Assembly: GCA_015680685.1 (NCBI GenBank) | Contig: MNCI01004738.1 | Coordinates: 541,420-605,419 of the forward strand | Direction of reading: 5' to 3' | Length of the DNA: 64,000 nucleotides | Source of the DNA: Gnetum montanum | Taxonomy: Eukaryota; Streptophyta; Gnetopsida; Gnetales; Gnetaceae | Part shown: piece after piece, positions 22,640 through 34,130 of the stretch | Layout: the number at the start of each line of letters is the position of its first letter | How positions within the stretch are numbered: position 1 is the stretch's first letter | Translations under genes and position numbers: made by a program | Notes under the pieces: model-generated | The model's input: only the letters and a program-made list of their open reading frames with translations | Database searches by the model: none | Told to the model about the DNA's origin: nothing

Positions 22640-22722
22640 ATCATTAATTAAGGTAAGCAGTAAGGTATAACCTAACTTTAAAAACAACCTTACTAATGCT
22701 TAGCCTCGTGTGATTACAAATG
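22640..22722 (+). promoter_or_regulatory. Splice-acceptor-like context of the ORF2 start in B
   Basis: CCTTACTAATGC (branch-point-like) at about 22688 is followed by GTGATTACAA and the ATG at 22720. In C the same place reads CTTACTAAC...GTGATTATAG then ATGG, and in D TTGATTGTAG then ATGG. B seems to have lost the terminal G of the acceptor (CAA for CAG or TAG). Confidence 0.5.
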
Positions 22723-25554
22723 GCATCGAAACATGGACAACAGGAAGGTCCTTCTCAAGGTGGAAGCAAATGACCTCGGAGAGGTGGAAGAAAAGATCCT
22801 GTCGAACAACATGCAGAACAGGAGGAACAATCATTCAGCATTCATCAAGAAGATCCTCCTATCGTACAGTTTGGGCAGGCAGAAGGAGGTGCTGCTGTAG
22901 CACTTGAACAAGGACAACAGCTCACGTTGCCTCAAGATTGTGTTCAGGCCATCCACGAGAAGTCCACAATTGTTGCGGTGATTTTGGAATTGAACTTTGA
23001 ATCATTTGCAGAGTTCGCTCCTGAGGCCGTTAGGGATCACCTCAAAGGGTCTCCCTTATGGCCTATCCTCTCTGAAAGTGGTGCCTGGTACCTAGGAGAG
23101 ACATACCAATTTTGGCACAATAGGAAGCAAGGCACTACTGTCAATATTTGTGGTGTGATAGTTGACTTCTCTGCGTAGGCCATTTTGAAAGTGTTAAACC
23201 TTTCAAATACAGGGCCCAAAGTTGCTCAGTTATTCACTAGTTCAGACCACAATGTGCAAAAGGATTGGTTGGAGAAGGCTTATGGCAGAGATAAAACATT
23301 TGGTGAGTTGACGACGGAAGAGAGGATTTACTTTAAAATTGGAACATATCACCTCTTCCACACAAAGGGCCTGAAAAGAATATCAACGTATGCGGCTAGA
23401 AGATGTGTAGTGCTGATGGGAAAGGTTAACGTTAACTTGCCCCATCATTTATATTTAATAGAGATCTTGAGGTGATTCAAGGAACAAAAGATAGGGAAAA
23501 TGGTACTGCCTTTCCCTTTTCTTATCAGAAAGCTTTGTCGATGTGCTGGTATTCAGGGGTACACTAATGATTTCCTCTGAAAAGCCCAAACTGCTTCATA
23601 TGCTAAATTGCTAAAGGCGCCAGCTCCAAGGAAAAGCACTGGTGAAGAATTGGGACTAGAACAAGAAGAAGAATAGATGGCTGGACCAACTGCAACTCAA
23701 CTTGCAAGACTCAGCCAACCTGCAAGCATGGGTCCCAGCCAACAATAGGAAGCAGGGCCTAGCATAGGCCAGGATCAATAGTCGCCGCAAGACTACAGAC
23801 CATCAATGAGCCATCTTAGGACCATCGTTGAGACGGTTAGTTGGGAAAGCTATGATCACGCAAACCTCTTCCACGTCATCGATAATGCCATTCAGCCTAC
23901 TATTTCGTTGGATCGCACAAGGGGGGAAGGATCTATTCACATAAGAGGAGGGGAAAGTAGATGGTCACAATAGATCTTAGGAAATGTGGCATCTTTTTAG
24001 GTGCAATTAGAAACTGGTGAAGGGGCCACCGTGGTGGTCATGCAACACCAGAATGCCACGGGAGCTGCAGAAGTGGTTGTAGACCACATCAAAGAATCCT
24101 TCAACATACTTGTGCCACTGGAAGATCTCACAGGAGCACGGGATACTCAAAATTTGGTTGGAACCTCAATGACTCCTGTAGAACATGAGGATGTGCTTGA
24201 TCGATTACTTCAAACAGGGCAAGTAATGACGTCCCTATTTGACATTCCTCAAGATGTTACAGCAATTTAGTAAGACCTCATTTCCACAAAGGGGAAGTTG
24301 GTCTTAACAGAAGTGAGGGCCGAGCATGCTGAAGCTGAAGTGCAGAAACTACAAGAGCAGCTCGTGGCCTTACAAGTAGCACAATGGGACCCTATGCAAT
24401 TTGTTCCCACAGACCAGCTAGATAAATTTAGAACTAAGCAGTTAACCAAGCTAATAGCAAAAAATAAAAGGGTGGCTAATGAGAAAGAGAAAGCTGTTTG
24501 GGATGCCTCCGTAACACAGGTGCAAACTAATGTGCATCTTAAGGCACTCAAGGCCTTACAAGAAGAAAACAAGCAGCTACTTGTAGACAACCTTAGGTTG
24601 ACCACTGTGGAAAAGTAGAAGAACGTTCTCAAGGNAAACCTTAGGTTGACCACTGTGGAAAAGTAGAAGAACGTTCTCAAGGAACACTTCCATCAATTAC
24701 AAGAACAATGCATCTGGGTCAACTGAGATGTAAGCCTTTTAGCTAGAGAAAATGGAACCCTCTCGATGGAGGAGGTACGTGCCATTCATCAAAAGTCAGC
24801 TATTGAGATAAGTGTGTGGAAAAATGAGGCTAAACGACATGAGAAGCTGAAGGAGCACTTCCACGATTTGGTGGGGATGTATAAATAGATCCTTGAAAAT
24901 GAGATCCATATGGCCAAGGCCCAAATCAACACTATTATTGCTCAACACACTGACTGGCAGGCCATATTGGACACATATGCCTTTGCCCACCAAGAGGAAG
25001 TTAAGAGCCGGGACCTGCAGATTCAGGATTTAACAGAATACATGGAATTGGCAAATCTAAGGTATGCCAACCTTGCCATGTTAACAGCAAGATGCCCAAG
25101 GACAGAGCTCGAGCAACAAGTAGCAACCACCCACATCAAATACGAGGTAGAATTTGTAGAGCGTAGGAAGTTGTTGGAAAAGCTGGAAGTTGCAAATTTT
25201 GAACTTGAGGTGGTAAAAGCCAACTACCAAGGATAGAAAGGTGTTGCAACGGACTTGGCTCAATGGCTAGCAGATTTTCAGGAGTACAAGGATAAAGCCA
25301 GAGCCTATGAAGAGGAACGAAGGGTATTCGCGGCTTGGTACATCAAGGCCAACCAAATGTTTCTACAACTACCCTGTCCGTTGGAAGTGCTGACTCCATC
25401 ACACATTGGAACATTAGCATGGACAAAACAAGACCCTTGGACCGAAGAGGAGAAGCTCTAGGCCATACTTCAACGCCATCAAGCCTCAAAGCCTGGAGCA
25501 CAAGACAAAGGGAAGGCACCAATGGAGGAGCCACCGCCACTTAAAACTACATGA
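22720..25554 (+). pseudogene. ORF2 protein of element B (env-position, coiled-coil)
   Basis: One frame of 944 codons from the ATG at 22720 to the TGA at 25552 has over ten in-frame stops but no frameshift. Residues 1-70 are Gln/Gly/Arg-rich. Residues 70-290 form a folded domain (GSPLWPILSESGAWYLGETY, then VNICGVIVDFS, then CVVLMGKVNVNLPHH, then LPFPFLIRKLCRCAGI) that by eye resembles the putative plant transposon protein domain of Athila-type third ORFs. Residues 300-520 are a linker, and 527-840 are Lys/Glu/Gln-rich coiled coil with EYMELANLRYANLAML near residue 773. It ends in a Pro-rich tail. No signal peptide or membrane segment is evident, so an envelope role is not supported. Function unknown. 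Confidence 0.75.
24589..24682 (+). repeat. 46-bp exact duplication around a single N
   Basis: 24589-24634 and 24637-24682 are identical and separated by an N at 24635. The offset is 48 bp, so the ORF2 frame is kept. This looks like two contig ends joined without collapsing their overlap rather than biology. Confidence 0.8.
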
Positions 25555-25686
25555 GTTCCAAAATTTTTGTAGATGTAGAACATTTTGTGTGTTGTGTCTT
25601 TGTTTTGTTTTCATTCCACACTATGGCATAATCCCATTTTCCCATATAATAATCCCATACCTATCCACTGTGTAATCACTGTAACT

Positions 25687-25718
25687 TGAGGACGAGTTTT
25701 CATTCAGTCGTGGGGGTA
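25687..25718 (+). other. 3' polypurine tract of B
   Basis: CTTGAGGACGAGTTTTC followed by CAGTCGTGGGGGTA abuts the 3' LTR. The same block precedes the LTR in C, D and H. Confidence 0.8.
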
Positions 25719-26546
25719 TGATGAGTCGTCATTTAAGGCGACAGCGATATTGCGTACGCGATATCACATGCTAGTTGCGATATTGCATATGTGATATCGT
25801 GGCCCGCCGCAATGTCTATAAATAAGAAGCAGCTTTCCCAGTTTTAGGCAACTTAGATTTAGACCTTAGCTAGACTCTGGCAGTTTTATCCCTCCAAAGA
25901 TAGAATTATTTTCCAGTGTATGCCCGCAGTGTGATGATTGTAATTGTACGGCATCCTTATTTGAGTGTGACGTACTTGGACACTCACATGACTAGAAATA
26001 AAGATCGAGATTACTTCATCATTGCAACATTCACTTAGTTTAATTATTTAATTGTTATTTTTATTTACTGCTTTCCGAGTTAGTCTCTCTCACCCTTATC
26101 TCATGTTAAAACATGGAATGAGTACGACTTGATTATGAGCACTTAAGTGTGACTACTTGGTAACCCAGTAGTGTACCTAGGATCTGCGCTTGGTAATCCT
26201 AGTGGTAGTCATGCATGAAGTCCAAGATGTGTATGGATAATCAAGGAATGGATGCTCATCACACTTAGGCTAGATTAGACTCTCTCACCCTTCTCTCCTA
26301 GATTAGATAATATGACTTTCCATTGCCTTCAAGAGTAGCATTAGGTTAGAAACCCATCATACACCTCACTCAGGACTAAACCATACGTGAAAAAGCTAAT
26401 ACTAGTCCAGGTGGAAAGACAGCAAACTACGACCTAAGCCTAACTATTTAGATGCCACAACTAGTCTGTTTGCGGAGTTCAACCAGATCACGGGTGTAGT
26501 GCTCGTATTCGTATGGTTGAGTGTAGGGGTACCTTGCCACTCATCA
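25719..26546 (+). repeat. 3' LTR of element B
   Basis: 828 bp, TGATGAGTCG...CTCATCA. Array boxes at 25746, 25760, 25779 and 25793 (steps 14, 19, 14), two of them decayed to GATATT; TATAAATA at 25817, again 24 bp after the last box start. Confidence 0.93.
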
Positions 26547-26551
26547 CTATG

Positions 26552-28560
26552 ATCAATATCCATTTCAAGAATTAGGACCTACCTAGGTATAAATTTTTCT
26601 AGAACATATATTACTAGTGTTCATCTTAACTATCAAAACCTACTCAAATTCATTGGTAGTGTTGCTCAGCACGACAAGATAGAATGTTAGGAATTGATAG
26701 TGATAATAAAATGGCAAATACAAGCCAAAGCTAGGTTTCTTTTTCTTTTCCTTTTAAGGCACAATCAACACTAGACCACAACATCACTATTCAAAGATTA
26801 GTGTAACAGTATTTCAAAATTGCACACAAATTGTACACATGCCAATATTATAATATCCATATCTTTGTTGTTCACTTGAAATTGCAATTGTAACTTTTGA
26901 AATTAAGAATATTTCCAACCAAAAATAACCAACATGAGGTAATGAAAATTGTACCCAATTTTAAATTTAAAAGATTTTGCATCTCTAAATTAATTCTTGT
27001 TGTATCCAATTTGGAATTCAATGTATTAAGATTCAAAACCAGAGAAATAGAGTATGCATTTAATTCAACACATTATGAACTTAAATAATACGACAAAATT
27101 AAGTTTTCAAACTGAAATTCCATTCTCATTCAACATAAATAGATTTTTATAAGCACACTGTCATATGCATTGGTCTGTTGTTACTCCATCTACTCCGAGT
27201 CTTGATCATAATTGTTTTCCTTCTCCTCATGTTAAACAAGTTCTAACTGATCACATCATTCCCCATTCTGCCGTTGTAATCACTTTCCTCCTCCTCATCG
27301 TGTTAGCTAGGGGTAGAGCATGGCACAAGTTCTTAGTTCCAGTTAATCCCATTGGGTGCAGTTATCATCATTCCCACCATCCACGAAATCTTTTGTTAGT
27401 TATTTACGAAGAAAAAAAATAATATCAATTTTTTTAAAAAAGGAAATGTTGAGGCCACGTGGCCTACAATCTTGCATGGGGAATTGGGACCCTGGAAGGG
27501 CTTGTGCCCCCAAGGGCAACGTAGAGCCATTAGGGGCCATGCAAGGCAAGGGCTGCGTAGCCCCACTATTGGGGCAGCTCCGCTATTCCATGCTGCTCAG
27601 CCGCTACCACTACCACTATTCTGCCTTCTCTCATGTCCCTCTGCTGCCCATCGCTTTGTTGGGCCTTCTCTCATGTCCCTTTGCTGCCCGCCGCTTTGTT
27701 GGGCCACACAATTCCATCATGCAGGTTTCACCTCAAGAGACATGAATACAAAATTTGCAGTTAACTTCACTTTTGTTTTGTTTAGTTTTAGAATTTTCTA
27801 AATTATGAAAGAAGACTTAAGATATCTAAAATTTGTTGAAAAAGAAAACTTTTAAGTCAATTAGTTGTTTCCATTATGGTAACCCTCGATATGCCTATTT
27901 AAATCCATTTTGGGTTAGTTATGGGAATGAGTTGAGAGCATGTGGTCTCTCTTGTCCAAGTGTTTTTGTGTGAAAACAACCAACTTGTGATCTTTATAAA
28001 CATCTCTGGGTGGTATCTTTGTAGTTTTGAAGATGTTATAAAAGTTGCAATGTTGCTTTCCTATTTATCTCCCTTGTTTCTCCCTCACTCCATTCTGCAA
28101 CTTTTTTTACTTCCTTGCTATGTTTCTTTTGTTGTGATAATATTTCGAATAATAATTTTTGCACAATGCATACTTTGTTAACAAATTTGCCTTTGCCCAT
28201 AATGGGTTGCATCTGTGCAATGTCAGTGCTCTTCTGTGTGGCATTGCTGCTATTCACTATGACACCATTGGCATCATCTTATGGTTGTCCATCTACACTC
28301 TGCCTCCTCCATGTATTGCTGCAAATCCTTGTGCCACCTCATCCTACCCTCTACCATTTGCTAGCCACATTAACCTACATGCTTTGCTACCCCATAGTGT
28401 GCTCTACCAAAACCCTCACACATTGAGGTTCAACCTTAAAATTCAGACATGTTGGGAATTATGCTCCACACATTGGGCCAAAACAAACTCAAACCTTCGC
28501 CAATAATGATCCCAAAAACCTATAGATCTTCCTTGAGAATCTTGGCCATAGATTGAGCAT
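26552..28560. other. Interval without a supported gene
   Basis: AT-rich up to 27400, then a GC-richer patch (27450-27720) with short open frames in several phases and a 40-bp tandem repeat. 28080-28440 has overlapping hydrophobic frames without homology I know. No splice structure or domain convinced me. Confidence 0.5.
27624..27703 (+). repeat. 40-bp tandem duplication
   Basis: Two copies of a unit starting CCTTCTCTCATGTCCCT and ending CGCTTTGTTGGG, with three differences. Confidence 0.8.
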
Positions 28561-28564
28561 TGAC

Positions 28565-29231
28565 ATAAATCTTTAGTGATTATATGCTAGGATTGCTTAA
28601 TGACTACATGGACGATATAGCCGTTAATCCAAAATAGCCAACAATCATGCATATGACCTTGACCTTGTGTTAAAATGATGTCTCAAGTATGAGTTTAGGC
28701 TTAACCCCAAGAAGTGTGTGTTTGATGTCAAAACTCATAAGATGCTTAGCTTTGTAGTATCCAAAGTAGGAATACGTGTCGGTCCTGATAAGGTTAAGGC
28801 CATATCCAACTTGGTAGCACCAACTAACCTTAAGGAGCCTCACGGATTGCAATGTAGATTACAATTTATTCATAGGTTCATCTCCAGGCTTATAGATAAA
28901 TTACAACCCATGTAACACTTGCTTATGAACGAAGTTCACTTTGAGTGGATGGATCAATGCTAATAAGCCTTTGAAAACCTTAAGCAAGAGTTGGCACAAC
29001 TACCCATGGTCTATTTTCCACAAAAAGGATAAAAATTTTTATACCTTTCTATCTTTGACACATCCATCACCTCTCTACTCTATCAAAAAATGAGATGATG
29101 AAGTAGAGCTACTGGTATACTAACTAAGCCATGCATTAATTGCCTATGAAATCTGATACACTAAAGTAGAGAAGTATTGTCTAGCCCTATTCTTCTCATT
29201 GAAGAAGTGGAGATACTACCTCTTTAGGAGC
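28565..29231 (+). pseudogene. pol: Tat-type pol, part 1: reverse transcriptase end
   Basis: The frame from about 28570 reads FSDYMLGLLNDYMDDIAV, which includes the RT active-site YMDD at 28605-28616. After a frame change it continues with LNPKKCVFDVKTHKML, VGIRVGPDKVKAI and LQFIHRFIS (28690-28890), and a decayed RNase H start. This is a Ty3/gypsy RT of the Tat lineage, not the Athila-like type around it. Element C is inserted at 29231; the coding sense resumes at 35007. Several stops and frame changes make it non-functional. Confidence 0.8.
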
Positions 29232-30125
29232 TGATGAGCGACGAGGTACCCCTACACTCAACCATACGAATATGAGCGTTCATGCACGATTCGGTCGAAC
29301 TCCTTGGACAAGCTAGTTGTGGTATCTAGATAGTTACACGTTAATCGCAGTTTGCTGTCTTCCCACCTGAACTAGTATTTTCTTTGTCACGTATGGTTTA
29401 GTCCAGAGTGAGGCGTATGATGTGATCCTAAATTAGTGCTACTCCTAGAGACAATGGAAAATAATCTTGGTTAAACTAATGAGTAATAGGAAATGAGTCT
29501 AAGCTATCCTAAGTGCGATGAGCATCCATTCATTAATCATCCATACACATCTTAGACCTCGTGCATGACTACTACTGGGATTACCAAGCGTAGATCCTAG
29601 GTACGCTACTGGGTTACCAAGTAGTCACACTTAAATGCTCATGATTAAGTCGTACTCATTCCGCATTTAACAACAGGAATAGTAAATGATGATAAAGAAA
29701 TATTAACTAAGAAAATAATAAATAACAATAACAATTAACAATAACAATTAATTAAATGATTAAGCTAAGTGAATGCTTCAATGATGAAGTAATCTCGATC
29801 TTTATTTTCGGTCATGTGCACGTCCAAGTACATCACACTTGAATAAAGGTGCCATACAATTACAAGCATCACACTGCGGGCATGCACTAGGAAAATAATC
29901 TAACTTCTACGGAAACAAAATGCAAGGGCTTCGCTACAACTAACTAGAAAGGTGCCTAAATGAGGTGGAAGGCCCTCTTATTTATAGGCCGGGATAGGCG
30001 GCTGCGTAAATGGGGCCACGTTGACGTAGGAAGGCTGCGTCGACAGGGCTGCATCAACGCGGTTGTGTATACGTGGCCTCGTATATGCGGCCTAGTCGAC
30101 ACATCGACTATATAGCCCTTCATCA
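29232..30125 (-). repeat. 3' LTR of element C
   Basis: 894 bp. On the minus strand TGATGAAGGGC...CTCATCA. The box array is at 30006-30108 with steps 8, 14, 14, 14, 14, 19, 14 (GTCGAT, GTCGAC, ATATAC, GTATAC, GTTGAT, GTCGAC, GTCAAC, ATTTAC). Confidence 0.9.
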
Positions 30126-30160
30126 TATCCCCACGACTGAGTAAAAACTCATCCTCGAGT
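30126..30160 (-). other. 3' polypurine tract of C
   Basis: Minus strand CTCGAGGATGAGTTTTTAC then CAGTCGTGGGGATA, directly before the 3' LTR, same block as in B and D. Confidence 0.75.
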
Positions 30161-30304
30161 CAAAGAAAGTGAGGAACAAGCTTAATTGAATACACAGTGG
30201 ATAGGTATGGGATTATTGATTGACTAGAAATTTATTCATGCCGCAGTGGAGAATTAAACAAAATTTGGACACAGACACAAAAGATAAAACTTGTGGAACG
30301 CATG

Positions 30305-30733
30305 GGATTCCCGGTAGTGGTGGCTCCTCCATGGGTGTCTTTCCTTTGTCCTATGCATTAGGCTTCTGAGATTGATACCATTGAAGAAGAACCTGATGTT
30401 TCTCCTCTTCTATTTGAGGATTATGAGTTGTCCATGTTGATGTTCCAATGTTTGATGGAGTCGGCATTTTTCATGGATGCGGCAGCTGCGGGAACACTTG
30501 ATTGGCCTTGACATGCCATGCCGCAAGTAGCTGTCGTTCCTCTTCATAGGCTCAGGCCCTGACCTCTCCTCCCTTTGCTTAGATAAATTATGTAGTAACA
30601 GGAGTTTCATGATGGATGCTAAACGATTACCTTCTGCTCTGCATGTTTTGCATGAGGTCCTTGACCTCTACCTCCCCTAAGTCATGCGGTTGCACCTTGA
30701 GAAGGTCCTCCTTGTTGTCTTATTTTAGGGGCC
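30305..30733 (-). pseudogene. ORF2 of C with large internal deletion
   Basis: The start (ATG near 30733) reads MAPKIRQQGGPSQG and resembles the ORF2 start of B (MASKHGQQEGPSQG). About 30 codons later the sequence joins what is the last ~100 residues in B: the AYEEERQLLAAW and PQIEEEKHQ stretches, then DKGKTPMEEPP. The folded domain and nearly all of the coiled coil are missing. Only the two ends of the gene remain, so no functional product is expected. Confidence 0.7.
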
Positions 30734-31678
30734 ATCTATAATCACACAAAGATCAATTGTTAGTAAGGTTATTGAAAAAAAAGTTCAATGATTTCATACC
30801 TTACTCATTGCCTTTAATAAATGTTGAATTCTTTACTTAGTGTGATTTTAGAGTTAGAAATTTTGCAAGGAAGTTGCCCTAAAAGTTTAATGTTGGACTT
30901 GGTTTTGAGGAATGTTTGATCAAATGATGACAAAGGAAAGAATAGATTTGACAATGAAATACTTAGAGGGTATAAGATGATGTGGTGGTGTGCAACAAGT
31001 ACAAATTACAAAAGTTACGCAAGTGGGTCCTCCCCAAAGAAGGTTCCAACCTATATGCCCTTGCGTAACCACACCTTAAGATATCCGTAGGCATTAGAAG
31101 GGTTAAATGTAATCTATACCAATGTAACAAAACACACACATGTTAATAACACTGATGATGAGGTAGGAATTCAATGCTATACAAGACACGAGTCACAAAT
31201 ACATGAACAACGAGATGGAATGAATCAGAGAAAGGATTGCAGAGATTGGGACATGAGGTACTGACTTAGGGCACAATGAATCCTGCATGTAAAGCATGAT
31301 TAATGTGTGATTAACCCATTGTTCCAAGATTAGGACCAAGTCCATTCCTCTAATCAGTGACATCACATTGTTTCATCCCATGATGAACAACTATGAGAGT
31401 ACCATAACAACAAGGCATACGATCACTTGACATTTTCTTCAAGGGAGGAGTTATTTTTGTTTTGTGGCACTTCCTTATTCTTTTGCTTTTTCTCTTTCTT
31501 TCTTTTTTTTTACTTCAATGAATCCAGAGAAATCGCCAACCTTCAGGCATGGGTGCATGTCGTTCTAGTGGGACCCCCTAGAACAGTATTTGATTTTTGA
31601 GTGCCCTTTTGATTACTCTTACTCCCATTTTTCATTAGATCTACTAGGATCTTAGTACAACCACGTTGCATGATAACT
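30734..31678 (-). other. Non-coding tract of C upstream of ORF2
   Basis: It matches the B tract 21150-22715 with deletions. It holds a pyrimidine-rich run (purine on the minus strand) at 31484-31513. The phased internal promoter module seen in B was not found. Confidence 0.55.
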
Positions 31679-32118
31679 NNNNNNNNNNNNNNNNNNNNNN
31701 NNNNNNNNNNNNNNNNNNNNNNNNNNNNNNNNNNNNNNNNNNNNNNNNNNNNNNNNNNNNNNNNNNNNNNNNNNNNNNNNNNNNNNNNNNNNNNNNNNNN
31801 NNNNNNNNNNNNNNNNNNNNNNNNNNNNNNNNNNNNNNNNNNNNNNNNNNNNNNNNNNNNNNNNNNNNNNNNNNNNNNNNNNNNNNNNNNNNNNNNNNNN
31901 NNNNNNNNNNNNNNNNNNNNNNNNNNNNNNNNNNNNNNNNNNNNNNNNNNNNNNNNNNNNNNNNNNNNNNNNNNNNNNNNNNNNNNNNNNNNNNNNNNNN
32001 NNNNNNNNNNNNNNNNNNNNNNNNNNNNNNNNNNNNNNNNNNNNNNNNNNNNNNNNNNNNNNNNNNNNNNNNNNNNNNNNNNNNNNNNNNNNNNNNNNNN
32101 NNNNNNNNNNNNNNNNNN
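31679..32118. other. Assembly gap, 440 N
   Basis: Unknown bases. By alignment with A and B the gag end and the start of the following non-coding tract should lie here. Apparent open frames across it are meaningless. Confidence 0.99.
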
Positions 32119-33993
32119 ACACACTTGATTAGGGTTGACATAGTGGGGCAAGTTATAAGATGTGGTTAATTTATAAGGAGTTGACCCACTATGGTACTTG
32201 TGACCATAAGATGGTATGCAAGGATCAACATGTCTTCCCATGTGGCAATATTCAGTGGGCCCCATGGTGGTTGGAGTGTTGATTGGTGGCCTAGATAGAG
32301 TAACATGAGGCATCGGGTTCAAAGAGGAAGATGCACCACAGTGTTGGATTTGTGCTAAGTTGGCGGATGCAGTGGTTTCTGAATTGTGGTGTCCCTTTCG
32401 ACGGTCACGTCTAAAGAAGGGATACCTTCGATGTTGTGAAGCATCTCCACTACTGTTGATAGTAGTAGCACAAGTAACGTTTGTAGGTTGATGCTGTGGT
32501 GCAAAATCTTCTGGCATAGCTGGCGGTGAAGTAGAAGGGGGTGAAGCATGAGAATATTGAGGTTGAGAAGAAGTGTAAGGCACATGAGGTGGTGATCTTG
32601 TTGGAGAGGACATGGGTGGATAGTACTCGAGAGAATGATAATGATGAAATGAGGTAGAGGATGCTGATCTTGTTGGAAAAATAGGGTGTTGAACATAATA
32701 AGCATTTGGCGTTGGGACATACAAAGGGTATGGTTCAGTTGGCAGTGGCCTCCCCCACGATTGAGGTTTTTTTCACTATGATTGGACACAGTATGTTTGT
32801 ATGAACTTTGGATGTAACATTCCTCCCCAATGCTCATGTAAATGTGACAAAACTAGACATTGGCCCTTGGGGTGATCGTACAAATAGATGTTACATTGAT
32901 ACGTATGATTGACAGTTGAGTTCTTATCCCTATTCTCTTCTACCCTTTGTTTCGATTGTCACGTGATGTCCTGTCTTGTTTCTCAATTTGGCATAGTTTT
33001 TCCTCTAATAATGTCAGCATATTCTCCACATATTTCATCTACCCAGTCAGTCATCTTATTGATCTTTGCCTCAATTTCATCTAGTGATTGTGGGATTGGC
33101 AAAGATGATTCCACCTTCTTGAAGTGAGTTGATTTCTCCTCTTCATGGTCATGGACCCTTATTAAGTTGAGATTTTGATCCTATTGAGAACCTTCAACAT
33201 TCTCCCATTTAGTTATTTCTCCTTCTTCTTTTGCTATCCACTTAATAAGCTCTTGGATTTGATGGGTTTGTAGCTCATATAGTTGACCTTGGGTGTACAT
33301 CCCTAGGGTCTCCCTTGTTTCATTATGGAGCCCATCTATGATATGGTACATTAGCTTCTCCTCGAAGAACCCATGGCCTGGGCAGTTGTTTAACAGTGCA
33401 TAATATCTTTCGAAGGCCATGTCCAAGGGTTCATGTTGCACTTGTTTCCATTCTTGGATTTGTCTCCTCAAGGTTGACACTCTTGCATAGGTTTGATATC
33501 TTTCGTTGAAAAGTTCTACCATTGTTGGCCAACGTCGAATTGAGTTTGGTTTTAATGACCTATACCATAATTTTGCTTAGCCAATGAGTGTCAAAGGAAA
33601 GAGCTTAAGTATTTGCCACCCATTATCAATATTGTTCCATGTACAGGCATCGTAGAAGGCTTGTAAATGTTGTTGCAGATTTGAATCATAGCCTCCTGAA
33701 AACTTGGGAAAGTTGTTTAAATCAAGCATGGGTAGACAACTTTCCTTATGATGCCTACATGCTATTCAAACAGCCTCTTGTATTTCCGTTAAGCTTGTAG
33801 TGGCTAGTAGGGGTTCATCGTCATCGAGTAAGGTATGCTTTCATGCATTAGGACGATGTTGTCTTTGTTTATGGTTATAAGAAGCCCCCACCTCGGGTTG
33901 TGTACTCCAATCTTCATTGTTATAATATTCACTGGTTCTCTAATGAATTTCTTCACTGGATGTGGCATTATTATAGTCTTGTGAGAGAGACAT
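32119..33993 (-). pseudogene. gag: Gag of element C, broken, end in gap
   Basis: The ATG at 33993 gives MSLSQDYNNAT as in B. The capsid core (PLDMAFERYY, CPGHGFF) is open from 33522 to 33181. The zinc-knuckle region near 32880-32845 is partly decayed. The Pro/Gln/Ser-rich tail is open from 32724 into the gap. Frame changes near 33540 and stops at about 33180 and 32780 break it. It groups with A and B by sequence although its LTR U3 is of the other type. Confidence 0.8.
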
Positions 33994-34112
33994 GGTTGTG
34001 AACCGTGTGTGACTTAATTAAATTTAATTTAATTTCTTTTCTAAATGATATATCGATAATACTTGTTACAACGATCTTGTATGATATAACTAATCTAAAG
34101 AACTAGCACCAT

Positions 34113-34129
34113 CCCCGGCAATGGTGCTA
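34113..34129 (-). other. Primer binding site of C (tRNA-Asp)
   Basis: Minus strand TAGCACCATTGCCGGGG, a decayed form of TGGCGCCGTTGCCGGGG, one base from the 5' LTR. Confidence 0.8.
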
Positions 34130-34130
34130 A

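Larger units (their letters stand above)
17858..26546 (+). mobile_element. Element B: complete Athila-like element with gag and ORF2 but no pol
   Basis: Both LTRs (17858-18686, 25719-26546) and the 5-bp duplication CTATG (17853-17857, 26547-26551) are present, so the 8689-bp element is complete. Order: LTR, tRNA-Asp primer site, gag (18829-20812), non-coding tract, internal promoter-like module (22187-22244), ORF2 (22720-25554), polypurine tract, LTR. Protease, RT, RNase H and integrase are absent, so it must have moved with enzymes supplied in trans. Both ORFs are riddled with stops. Confidence 0.92.

Noticed and set aside
22720-25554. ORF2 as a true envelope gene
   Set aside because: It sits in the env position, but no signal peptide, transmembrane segment or cleavage site is seen; the second half is coiled coil.
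27356-27801. Two overlapping ~110-130 codon frames
   Set aside because: They run through a GC-rich patch with a 40-bp tandem repeat; no homology, splice pattern or conservation argues for a gene.
31543-32837. Long open frames across the N run
   Set aside because: They are produced by undefined bases; only the parts outside 31679-32118 carry information.
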